A program made the position numbers and the translations under genes. A DNA stretch of 64,000 bases from Hofstenia miamia (taxonomy: Eukaryota; Xenacoelomorpha; Acoela): positions 2,279,291 to 2,343,290 of the forward strand of contig SCFE01000019.1 of NCBI GenBank assembly GCA_004352715.1, given 5' to 3'. The first letter of the stretch is position 1. Each line of letters starts with the position of its first letter. The notes below the pieces were generated by a model. That model saw nothing but the letters and a program-made list of their open reading frames with translations. It did not search any database and was not told the origin of the DNA. Below, one piece after another: positions 14,101-23,686 of this stretch.

Positions 14101-16248
14101 TATGATATTCCATTTCAAGATATTTGCATAAAACACTATCAAATGTATCAACCCAAAATTGCAAATTTAAAAGTACGATGGATGATAATACTATTAAATT
14201 TAAAATTGTACTTGATACCAATAAACACTAATTACAGTTTAATTACAATTTAGAAATTTCTGATTTTTTTTAGATTGAACATCTAGTTGCAACTACTCTT
14301 CATAATTATATATATATATATATTTCAATTTTCAAATTATAAGAAATTTGAACTGATTTCTGGGGTTGCAAGTTTAATTTTGATGAGTTCAGTGTAAAAT
14401 CATATATCATATACAAATTACATATAAAGTAATCTAATACAAATGCCTGTTAGGCACTAATGATTCTTTCTTCGATCCACAGTGATTTTATGGGAATTCA
14501 AAACAACTAAATATATACAGGTGCCGATCAAAAATTTTTTAGTGAACGACGCCCTAGTTTGCATATATTGAAAACTGCATAAGTGTTGTAACCTAATCTT
14601 GACAATTGCCGCCATTTCCCATTATATAGAAAATCATATTAACAAATTAAAAGTCATGATTTGTGCTAAAACAGGAATGAAGATCACAGCGTATAGACTA
14701 CATGCTATTAATTAGAGTTGTATTTCCACCACAGCAATTTGGACCGGGGTGGGTTTGGCCTAATGTTTTAATTGGTATTTGAAATACAAGAAAAAATTCA
14801 CATGAAAACTTAAATTTTGCAAATGACAAAAACATTCTCTTTGAATTTATAAGAAATAATAAGTTCTCTAAATGACAAAAAGAATGATTGCAATCCTGGA
14901 ATCATTAGTTGTGGCAATATTTATTTTACTAAATTAGTGGCGGTGATAGAAAGAACTTATGAAACTTGATATATATCAGACCTGGGCCATGGGGTTGCAC
15001 TGTTTTAAAGGGTGGTTTCTTCAAAAAGTAGTATTAGTATTATACATACTCTAAATATCAATAATTTTTCACCTTCTGGTATTCAGGCCACCTGAATATG
15101 CTTAGCAAGCATACATTTAAAGATTAATAAAGAACAATACGAACATATTATCTATATTTACTATCTCTTATAAGGGTTATGTAGAAAGTATTATTTTCCT
15201 TAAAACATAAATTGTAGTAGTAAAAGTAATTATCAATATTATAAATGAAATGAATTTTTTTAGTGAAACTCAAATAGTTTTGTAGAACGTGAAAGTGTAA
15301 AAATACATACAGAAATTAAATAAACACAAATTTCATTTTATTCATTTTCATATAGAATTAATTTTTAACAAATGTTTGGATAAAAGAGTAGCAGAATATA
15401 AATGCTTTTGTTGTGGTTCCCTTTCTTTAAGGTTTCTTTACATGCAAACGGCTAATTGGCAGTTTTGCCATGCATAGTTAATAAAATATCTGGAGATTAG
15501 ACATATTGATAAATCGTTGTCAGTTATGCCAACAATAGCCAATATCTCACTTAACATTACAATGCTATAAATGGCAACATTTTTACATTTATTCCATAAA
15601 ATTCTAAGCAAAACATAATATATACACACTTTAATTTATAAAAAAACGAGACACACCTCATTTACAGTATGCACTCTAATTTTTGATATTTTATTTGAGA
15701 TGAAAGCGGTTAACAATTTTAAGAAGAAACCAACAAAAAATTGAAAAAATTTCTAGAAAACTTAAGGTTAATCTATGCACAAATTTAAAATAATTTAGAA
15801 AATATGTTTTCATTGCTAACATTTGGGAAGATGCACATTCATACTATTGGGTAGGCAAATGCAATCATATACAGGCGGTTTAAATCTGCTCTAGGAAGGG
15901 TTAAACTTCCTAGCCCCCAGGCCGGCCTGTATGACACGTTTGAATTATTAAGATTAACAATGCAATTTGAATTATCCAATCAAATGCATAGTGTAATGCT
16001 AATGGGCTTCTATGAGGCAAAAAAACACTATCAGTGGCGTAAAAAAATATTTGGATCGGGTCAGGCTTGGTATTTTGAAATTGGCTTAAGCTGTATTGTG
16101 TTGGGCAGGGCTTGGGCCTAAAAACCGGCTCAATTTCAACTCTGCTATGAATCGCGTCCGAACCTCTTTCCATTCTCGATCTTTGAAGCGAGAAAGGAAT
16201 CGCAACAAGTGAATGATTAAGTTTATCACTGNATATATATAATATACA

Positions 16249-16287
<39 letters not shown>

Positions 16288-19200
16288 TATATAATTACAA
16301 AAAATTTTGTAATTTCTTGGGACATCGGTGTTTAAGCGATACCATTTGAACTAAAATCGTACAAAATAAAATTTCAGCTAAAAATATGAATTTTTAGGTT
16401 GCACGTAACTTTATAAATATGTTGATATTTTCTTAATTCGGTTGCAATAGAATTGTAGCCGGCAACGATTTCAAGCCCAGGCTCTGCCCATTTAACCCAT
16501 AACCCAAGCCCAGATCTTTGCAATGTGCATTATAAGAAATAGAAATAAATAAAAAAACTTGAAATATAATTGAAAGTACTAAAATGAAAGCATTTTTGAA
16601 TCAACCGCAGCGATTCTTAAGAATCTGCTCATTACTGTGCATGATTTGTAGGGTACAATTTATGGAGAATTATCACGTCATGAATTTTTGCAAAATGATG
16701 CAAAGCAATTCGAATAATGAGGCTAGACAACCTTTGTGATTCAGCGATTCTTATTTTCACCTTATTATTATTTTTCATTCATTTCTGCTCTCATTGATTC
16801 ATATTTTTAGCAATATTTATAGAGCATATTTTTGATTATTCAAACCTCGAATGTGTGTAATAATCAGATTAGCTACAAGACAATAGAAAGTATAACAATC
16901 GTGTACTAATTAATCGAACGAAAGACTCACACAAGATGATTAAAAGTCGAAATCGCTACTGTCATACAAGAAGAGTTGAATTTGTTGCTTTCAGAATCCA
17001 CGGATCCACATGTCTGTAGAAATTTCTTAGATGTTCCCAGGTGATTTTGTGAATAGCTGGCTTAACCAATCTCACTAGCTTCTCCTCTCTATACCTCACC
17101 AAAATCTTTCCTTCCAATGAAGTTGTTTCAAAGTCGTTTCCGGGATTAGATGCTCTCACTTGTGATTTAATGAATGATTTGATCACATTGAAGCAACCCT
17201 CAATAGAATTTATTTTTGACAAACAATCAACCGGAGTGCGACTTACATATCATCTGAAAGAAAAGTGACGAAAAAGATCGTTTCGATTAGTCTATCAAAT
17301 GAAATATCAATATGGTACGATGGGAAACAGAACAGTGTTCCACACACGATCAGACATTGCTTTATGTTAAATAACTCAGCAATTTGTTAAAATAAAAAAT
17401 GTCCCGATTTGGTGCTCCCAATTTGCCAAATTGGTATTCCCATTATGCCAATTTGGTGATCCCATTTTGCCAATTTGTTGTTCATACTGTGCCAATTTGG
17501 TATTCCCGTTTTGTCAATTTGTTATTCTCAGTGTGCCAATTCGGTGCCGCACTTTTGCCAATTTGGTCGAGAATTTGTGTAGTTTTGGCACACCCAAGAG
17601 CTTATGATTTCTTTTCTGTGAAAATCCCTGACAATCTCTTAACCAATTCTTTGTTTGTGATTTCTGGAGGTAACTTTCTATCCCAGTGACAAGTGGGAAT
17701 ATCATTAGGAATAAACAATGCTCTGAAAAACTTGGATCAATATAATATTTTGCATATGTATTGGTTGATAAATGCACTTTATAACCACATGCTTCACTTA
17801 ATTATTCCGAAATAAGTGATCAGATGATTTAAACAGGAATATCATGTTCAAGTAGAAAAGACTAAACATTTGAAGAGCAATTAGCTGAAAATATAAATAT
17901 ATTTTGCCATTATCACAAGGATTACCACTCTCTTACGTAGTCTTTCCATTATCATTAAATTAGTTTTGAAAAACACAGTTAAACTGTGAATAATAGAATG
18001 CTAGAATATTAGCTTTGTTAAGTGGTACATACATGTACATGCTCAAAAAATTATTGGCAAGGTCATCTAAGCTACAAGACTATTATCTGAAAAATATTGC
18101 ATTTCTTCCACTCTGTGTAGAGTTGATGCTAAATTTCGATTTACACTATTTTTTTTATCAATAGATTTAATTTTTGGTATTCGAATAAAAACAATTCTTC
18201 ATCATTGTCATCGGACTCTTAAGAGTTTCAAGAGCTGTTACTTAATATCTCAGTTACATTGATAATCTCGCTAAACTTCTCTTCTTTGCTTCAGGCAATG
18301 CTTTCTTTTTCTTGAAACTATTCAGCTTCCTTTTCCTCATCTGCTTATACAATGATTCTGTCAATACCAACCATTGAGCCTAGGTGATGATACTGTCTTT
18401 GTGAATATCAAAATTGCTTCCGAAATCCCACAGTTTCGCTAAGCCCACGATCAAGATTTTCACGGGCAGTTTTTTAAATCTAAGTGATTGCAATTTCCCC
18501 TATTAGGCTGCTTTTGCTCTATGTGAGAGATTGAATTGGTTGCTTAGTGCAGTTTATATATATATATAATATATATATAAAGGAAATTGTGTCAATTAAT
18601 AAGTAAGTTAACTTGATTTAAGTTTGATAAATTTGAATTGTTTTGCTACACCATCATAGATGTAAGGAGGCGGTAGTTGTGGTTGGGGTTAGAGGTGAAA
18701 TTGTTCAGCATCACTAAGCCTGTAACCCAGATATAAAAAAGTTTTGCACGACATTGGCCCGCATTTTCACTTCGAACATTTCAATCGTTACCTACTATGG
18801 CATAAAATGGGCTAAGCAGGGGATAATAAATGTTGCTTCTAAATATTAAATTTTGTGTAAAAGAACAATCTTGAGTATAAATGAAAGGGAATTAAATATT
18901 ACAATGATGATTATTACGTTACTAGGAATTAAATACGATATTACCTATACATTTGTAAATCTATGATGCTTCATGACAAGATGTTATACTAATATATTTA
19001 TGACAATATTTTGCGTGCAAATCAGAATTTCAGTGTAAACCCAGTTGGAAGAGGACTAAGTATATAATTTTTGTTTCTGATTATTCTTGAAAATATATTA
19101 GATTCATTGATGGTACAAAAAGCGGGGATAATCAGGTTAAACGCGACTCAACCTGCTTAATCTGGTCAGATGACCATAAAATATATTAATCAGCCTGTCA

Positions 19201-20951
19201 CTTTGAAATTTCGAAGAAAAATGACATCTTCGCACATTGCGCGCTAGTGGCAGCTACATGTATAGGCACTCCATTTTAAAATTTGACGCTATGTAAGAAC
19301 AATGTATGCTACCAAATATAAATGTACATTCAGCGATAAGTTTAAAGACGCAAATCGGAACAACATATTCCAAAAAAACAAAAGAAAATAAATCAAAAGA
19401 GTTTGAGGCAAGCAGTAACAGCGTCAAACTCTGATTGCAACTTAATACCAAATATCATATCTCAGTGCACAGAAATAAATATTTCAATTTCTCATATGAT
19501 AAACGCTGGTTTGAGGGTTGGTGAGCTTACAACTCTGAATGTAACATCAGTCGGTAGTTGTTGTTATTTATCGGCCAGATCACGCGCTTTTCGTATTTAC
19601 TAGTTTTCATGTTTGTAAATATTGTAAATACGCATTGTATATACGACACCCAAGCATCTGTAAATAGAGAAATAGTTTCACAGTGTTCTCTTGTTCGCTA
19701 GAATCACCCGTGATTCTACATGGTGACCCTGACGTGATCCTGAACGGGTGTAAAGTCATGAAGAATTTCCTTGTGATCCGCTGTCCAATTCATCTGGAAG
19801 GAAAGTCCATGCTGCAGTGCCAAAAGGTTTGTTATTTGTTGTTTTCAGTCATCGCTGGCCACAATTGGTAGATGGGATGCGTCATACAGAACATGGGCCT
19901 GGATTTGAAAGTTAAATCCGATGCCTCTCCGCAAAATGAACCCCATCGAAAGTGAGTTAGCGACGTCTACTCCTTAGTTTTGCATGTTTGAGCGAAGAGC
20001 CGTCGAATTGATACATTTGGGCCAGATCCTCATCAATTGGGTACACAACGAAAAATCGACGATTCTGGCCTCAAATAAGCAAACACACGCGGCATTCTTA
20101 CTACAATGAATTGCTTGTAGCATGCAGCATTTGGCAAGCTGACGCATATTTGCCGCCATCGCGCTCATCGCGTGCGGGACGTATGCTTTCTAAGTAAATT
20201 AGAGAAATAGTTTCAGTGTTCTCTTATTCGCTAGAATCACCCCAGTGATTCTACATGAACACGCACATATGCCCCTGAACAAAATACCAATCCATTTTAG
20301 GCAATATACTGGCATTTTTCGGTATTGTCAAAATACCAAAGTCGCGGTTACATTATCGGTCCCATCACCTGGACAGATTGTTTTGTGTGTGAGACCTAGC
20401 CATTTGTAAAATTTAGAAGAGAAATTACTACCTCTAAATGATATGGATAAAATTCTGAGTATCGGAGAGAGATTCTCCCTGATATACTATTTCAAAGTAG
20501 AAACTATTTTAACGATAAGATGTTCCATATGAAAATGTTACAAGTACTTGCCAATTTTCAACCTTCAACTGAAGAAATTATTAAATGATATGTCAATCGT
20601 AGAGCTTTTTGTAGAATAATAAAAAATTTTCAAAAAATCTTACAATTGATCTTTTTCCAGAGCAATAACCACCATGTATAATGATTTTTGGAACTAAAGC
20701 ACAAAATAAGTGTGAATGAGTAAAAACACGTGAGTACCTTCCTCCAAATCTTGTTTTAAATAATCTATCATAAAACTTAAAGGATCAGCCGGTCTTTGCA
20801 AAATAATTTGCTCCATTAATACCTAAATTTTGTAAAATATATCCTAGAATAAACTTTATACCTTTAGAATATTAAAAATATCATGTTCTTCTGCATAAGT
20901 ACCAAATTTCGGTGGTATTCTTAAGGGTTTTTTAGTTTGATCGATCGTCAT
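2160..20951 (-). CDS. AK8: Adenylate kinase 8, partial (first 9 coding exons; 3' end off the left edge)
   Basis: AK8 is a two-domain nucleoside-phosphate kinase of cilia and flagella (family knowledge). Coding exons, read leftward: 20951-20862, 20822-20738, 20693-20644, 6983-6870, 5697-5629, 5580-5499, 5458-5387, 4745-4410 and 2249-2160. All are bounded by AG/GT and their phases agree throughout, giving 329 residues against about 480 for the human protein. Family blocks appear in order: an N-terminal helix region (1-58), P-loop 1 GGYCSGKR (66-73), GWVMAGYPRTRDQA (exon 6), the LID-type stretch GKRVDPETGDVYHTTFD (exons 7-8), the linker NADQPKADVF, and P-loop 2 GPIGAGKA (278-285). Exon 9 then starts the second nucleotide-binding helix region. 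Both P-loops lack Ser/Thr at the eighth position. Intron 3 (6984-20643) is crowded with mobile DNA, yet the exons are undamaged. The start at 20951 gives MTIDQTKKPLRIPPKFGTYA, which fits the family N-terminus. I found no convincing further exon between 1 and 2159. Confidence 0.9.
2250..4409. other. AK8 intron 8
   Basis: A 2.2-kb intron between AK8 exons 8 and 9. Apart from the hAT fossil at about 3.2-3.8 kb, it is unremarkable AT-rich sequence. Near 2380-2560 and 2690-2760 are short stretches with related wording about a GCCGTGG core (ATTAGGGCCGTGG near 2471, ACCACGGCCC near 2747), which may be the ends of a small eroded MITE. Confidence 0.4.
3186..3773 (+). mobile_element. Deleted hAT transposon fossil
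   Basis: The plus strand encodes LSDAASYMKCAGGTL (from about 3372), resembling the SDAA.YM..AG block of hAT-type transposases, and soon afterwards SFQSVE-stop-RFSMLKNVL. After a frameshift comes RRFLEANIGTYMRLHCN, ending at TAA near 3673. The last two blocks are the C-terminal dimerisation region typical of hAT transposases. The middle of the gene is missing, and there is one in-frame TGA plus one frameshift. TAGAGG-type inverted ends may be present at 3186 and 3767-3773, but the flanking 8-mers do not match, so the boundaries are tentative. It lies in AK8 intron 8. Confidence 0.6.
5698..6869. other. AK8 intron 4
   Basis: AT-rich sequence between AK8 exons 4 and 5. I see no coding block, tandem repeat or recognisable mobile element. 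The shorter neighbours, intron 7 at 4746-5386 and introns 5 and 6 (both under 60 bp), are equally plain. Confidence 0.5.
6984..9474. other. Left part of AK8 intron 3, no gene; weak SINE-like stretch near 8.1 kb
   Basis: This stretch is AT-rich. Short open frames at 7147-7680 on both strands are compositionally biased (Phe, Lys, Asn) and not convincing. Near 8095-8125 the wording TTGGTAGAGCG recalls the A-box of tRNA-derived SINEs, but no good B-box follows and no tail was found. I regard this as background with a possible eroded SINE. Confidence 0.3.
9475..10115 (-). mobile_element. 5'-truncated non-LTR retrotransposon with tetranucleotide tail
   Basis: Read leftward, this fragment carries reverse-transcriptase blocks: QFGFGKGGSTTRT (about 9945-9985), then ALDISK and, after a one-base frameshift, KAFDAVSH (motif A, about 9850-9880). 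A possible 3' end follows at 9498-9503 with AATAAA and a tract of TATC repeats (plus-strand TAGA units at about 9477-9494). A tetranucleotide tail after AATAAA is common in several non-LTR clades. The catalytic YxDD region appears decayed or absent. It is a dead copy in AK8 intron 3, on the same strand as the host gene. Confidence 0.65.
10966..13566 (+). mobile_element. piggyBac DNA transposon, decayed
   Basis: The left end CACTAGAAGTACCACAGGGG follows TTAA at 10962-10965. The right end, read on the minus strand, starts CACTACCTAGAAGAACCAAG and is followed by TTCA (13567-13570), one change from the expected TTAA. Just inside the right end is the near-palindrome GGGTCAATTTGACCC (13530-13544). 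A subterminal copy of the left-end motif (CTAGAAGTACCAGCAAGGG...TTTGACCC) recurs at about 11107-11138. Length is about 2.6 kb, normal for the family. It lies in AK8 intron 3 in the orientation opposite to the gene. Confidence 0.85.
11602..13320 (+). pseudogene. piggyBac transposase pseudogene
   Basis: The frame starts at ATG 11602 (MADRKRVTALKALDLL), breaks by stop and frameshift near 11718, and continues in an acidic Ser/Glu/Asp-rich N-terminus. From 11842 a 259-codon open stretch holds the transposase core, including TVDEELFP, with the first catalytic Asp, and RFTQYIPNKPDKFGFKFW. The second catalytic block reads TMEIFFTSV, so the usual Asp is Glu. A TGA interrupts near 12715. The third block reads VDVVGQM where VDxxDQM is usual. 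The C-terminal cysteine finger (CRTCSQLVCGKC...YCKIC, to 13320) is well kept. Stops, a frameshift and the altered catalytic residue mean no active enzyme is made. Confidence 0.85.
13571..17402. other. AK8 intron 3, middle part; (TA)n tract and unrecognised ORF
   Basis: AT-rich sequence with (TA)n at 14309-14323 and 16243-16285, the latter beside a single N at 16232. Around 16098-16125 and 16468-16495 are inverted, diverged copies of a TTGGGCAGGGCTTGGGC wording, possibly a degraded MITE around the TA tract. A nested hairpin sits at 15869-15932. On the minus strand 16962-17222 is an 86-codon open stretch (EGKILVRYREEKLVRLVKPA... in part) that looks coding but matches nothing I know; it is not needed for AK8, whose exons join in phase without it. 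Confidence 0.35.
17403..17578 (+). repeat. 22-bp minisatellite, eight diverged units
   Basis: Eight consecutive units start at 17403, 17425, 17447, 17469, 17491, 17513, 17535 and 17557, exactly 22 bp apart. The shared core is GCCAATTTGGTATTCCC with variable following bases. Units differ by several substitutions but no indels, so the array is old but has kept register. The core contains the near-palindrome CCAATTTGG (CCAAATTGG in unit 2). It lies in AK8 intron 3. Confidence 0.9.
17579..19535. other. AK8 intron 3, right-central part, no gene
   Basis: No coding block or element recognised. A (TA)n tract lies at 18557-18582. The stretch 18660-18800 is somewhat GC-richer (GGAGGCGGTAGTTGTGGTTGG) without a matching partner. 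I see nothing else worth naming. Confidence 0.4.
19540..20255 (+). mobile_element. Miniature LTR retroelement (TRIM-like), 3' LTR truncated
   Basis: The left LTR runs 19540-19720, 181 bp, starting TGTAAC and ending TTCTACA. It is followed at once by TGGTGACCCTGACGTGAT (19721-19738), the primer-binding-like wording seen after the 5' LTR of many metazoan Gypsy-type elements (from memory). About 60 bp of the LTR 3' end, including GTTCTCTTATTCGCTAGAATC and GATTCTACA, recurs at about 20194-20255. The 4-bp flanks match: TGAA at 19536-19539 and TGAA at 20256-20259. The roughly 450-bp interior has no gag or pol reading frame. It is therefore a non-autonomous or internally deleted element whose 3' LTR has lost its start. 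Confidence 0.65.
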
Positions 20952-20973
20952 GTCCCACAAATATTAATATTTT

Positions 20974-20986
20974 GTAACGTAGTAAC
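20974..20986 (+). promoter_or_regulatory. Candidate RFX X-box
   Basis: The sequence GTAACGTAGTAAC fits the X-box consensus GYNRCC-N(0-3)-RGYAAC with a one-base spacer. The right half-site AGTAAC is perfect and the left half-site GTAACG differs only at its last base. X-boxes bind RFX factors and mark ciliary genes in animals (established). The position, 23 bases from the AK8 start codon and about 127 from the other, is typical. One mismatch in a short motif leaves room for chance. Confidence 0.5.
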
Positions 20987-21075
20987 AGCTTAAACTAATT
21001 GCGTTTTGACTAAAGTTTAAATTTCAAACTTTCGAAATTATTTGGAAACATTGTAAATTGCTCGAGCAACAAAAC

Positions 21076-21111
21076 ATGGCCGCATTTATTAGCACAAAAT
21101 TTAAAATATGA
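21076..21111 (+). other. Upstream ORF ending one base before the main start codon
   Basis: ATGG at 21076 opens an 11-residue ORF (MAAFISTKFKI) that stops with TGA at 21109-21111. The inferred start codon of the KIAA2012-like gene is at 21113, in another frame. If transcription starts upstream of 21076, this ORF would tune translation of the main ORF by reinitiation. Whether it lies in the mRNA is unknown. Confidence 0.35.
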
Positions 21112-21112
21112 A

Positions 21113-23446
21113 ATGACAACTAATTTTCAGTTGAGCCCTTTAAGTAAAGGAGCTGCTTCATTTAGTGGTCACCTGTTAGCGCAAAATGAGGTAATTTGTC
21201 GTATATATAAATATGCAAAACTACTATAGTAATTACAAGTTTATTTTTGCAGTTTTGCGATTTCTTATACAACTAAGGTATAGAATAGGGTGCACTAATT
21301 TAGGGTAAAAAAACTATGAGAAATGCAATAATATACGTAAATGAATAATAGATATAGACCGATAACTTTGCATAATTAACCAAATACTTTACACGCGGTA
21401 TCATAAAATAATAAACTATTATTTAAAAAATTACAAGATATAAAATAATTTACAAATCATAAGCGCATTGCCTAAATTATAAATGTTTTGTAGAATGCGA
21501 ATATACAGCATTGGCTTTAAGGGGTTTTTATGTCACGAGAGCAATTAATCGTGGTATGCAATTATTTCTAAAAATTCAACTCAATTGATTCAAAGTTTTT
21601 CATGCATTAAGTAGAACGTATATAATAATATTTTTTAATATTTATGTCAATTATACTTAGAGGGTTTTGTAATAATATTTGGCTCATCAAACCTCCATTG
21701 CTTAGTAATGAAATATCGATAGTTTGGCATTTAATGTTCTTTGTTGTAGTGTTGTAATTAAAATTTTCCTCAAAAGCTTTTATTCAAATGTTTATCATAA
21801 AATGTGTTCTTAATGCCTGAAGACATGCTGCTGTAAAAAGAAAGTTGTTAGGTATTAGACATTTTCTTTTTCTCGGCATATGATAGCCACATCTATGTTG
21901 GCTACTTCTATTTATATCATGCAGATTTTAATTTTTGCAAAATTATATCATTATTATTATATAATCGTCTGAAAATAATGTTTTATTGCAATGAAATTGT
22001 TGCAAACTCATCAAAAGGGCATGAGAGCAATCGAAGGTGGACTTAAGCCATTCGAATAGAAACTGTAGATACCACTAATTTCCATTTTTTACTCGATTTT
22101 TTAGTGTTTATTTTGTCCGCGTGTTCATCGTGCACCCTATTCTATACCTTCGGAATTTCATCTAACATATCGTAAGCAGAATTTTCGGAAATCTCCTGCA
22201 TGGTTTCGTTTGACACAATATTTAGATAAGGACGAACCAGTAAAATCATAAATAGCATGTGTTGTGAAGGCTAGGAACTCTACATTTGTATGCAATTTTA
22301 TATGATTTCAAAGAAACCTCATTTATCTCTTTTCTTTTTAATGTAGCCGTGTTACCATCATTAATATTGTTTTCTTGATTTAACCATTTGTTCATACAAT
22401 TGCATTAAGTAACAAAAATTTACATTAATTTTACATTAAAGTTATCTTATTTTATTAACCAGCAATGTTCGTGTAAAATTGAAAAGCCTGTATTCATTTT
22501 GAATTAAATGTTGTCCATCAAAAGGAAAACAAACTTAATTCCTCTTTCAACCTAGCCAAAATACATGTATAATTATTTAAAATGTTTTCTTCAAAAATAT
22601 GTATATATCTAAAGGCAGAATTTGCACAGGATAGAGGACTGTCTCCTTTTTTACTTACACTCTAAGGTTTTGGTTATGCAGAACACCATGACCTCTGACT
22701 TAGTTCAGTGCGCTTAAATAATATTTCATGTGCTTCAGACACAGGAGTAATTTTCTGAGCAATACAACAAAAACAAAAGGACGTTATTTATCTTAACGGC
22801 GTTAAAACAAATGTAATTTATAAATAAAATATTTAAATATCAAAAAGAAAAGGAAGAGCATTTACAATAAATAAGATAATAACACGAATTGTCACAATTG
22901 AAACGAGGAAAAAAGAAGACTATCTAAGGAGCAGAGAGAAGACATAAATCGAGAAGATGAGAAAAAATTGACATGTTGAGCAATATTTAGGAAGTTAGAA
23001 ATAGGATTAATGCGAATGAAGAAAGAATTTCGTCAGCGAGCTTCATGAATGCGTATTTGATAAAATACAACCGAAGTATCAGTATCAGAGCGTGAAGAGT
23101 GAGAAGGAGCAAATTGAGTATAATCAAAGGCAGCAAGATCATTTTTTCTAACAAAAGAGAGTTGGGGAAAAGAACATCAAGTACTTATAAACACTCAACT
23201 GAGTAGAGGAAGTGAGCGTGTACTAAACCATCAGTGAGGGCCATATTACATGGGGCATATTTATTTAGAGATGTCTCCATATTTAAATTTTTTAATAGAT
23301 TCAAATTGAATACATAGAATTAATTTTTAAATTGTTTGTGTTTTTTAGATTTATTGTACGTGTCCTTAGTTTGTAGATTTGTACATCATTTTTATATATA
23401 GTTTTTGTAAATATGTATTTGTTCTACTACTGCAAACAAAAAATAT

Positions 23447-23489
<43 letters not shown>

Positions 23490-23655
23490 NNNNNNNNNNN
23501 NNNNNNNNNNNNNNNNNNNNNNNNNNNNNNNNNNNNNNNNNNNNNNNNNNNNNNNNNNNNNNNNNNNNNNNNNNNNNNNNNNNNNNNNNNNNNNNNNNNN
23601 NNNNNNNNNNNNNNNNNNNNNNNNNNNNNNNNNNNNNNNNNNNNNNNNNNNNNNN

Positions 23656-23686
<31 letters not shown>

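Larger units (their letters stand above)
20952..21112. promoter_or_regulatory. Shared bidirectional promoter of AK8 and the KIAA2012-like gene
   Basis: Only 161 bp separate the two divergent start codons, so both transcription starts and 5' leaders must be packed here unless extra non-coding first exons exist. The segment is AT-rich with no clear TATA box. It contains a candidate RFX X-box at 20974-20986 and a short upstream ORF on the plus strand at 21076-21111. That promoter activity is bidirectional is inferred from geometry. Confidence 0.65.

Noticed and set aside
17403-17578. CRISPR-like array
   Set aside because: Units are contiguous 22-mers without unique spacers and the genome is eukaryotic.
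19974-20168. 64-codon minus-strand frame in the LTR element interior
   Set aside because: No gag or pol motif, no homologue recognised, and interior too short for a functional protein; best read as chance.
21253-21277. A 25-nt candidate exon between TTTTTGCAG and GTATAG
   Set aside because: In the phase left by exon 1 it contains TAA; exon 1 joins directly to 23799 in phase 0 and the frame then closes over the whole gene. It also overlaps the MITE end.
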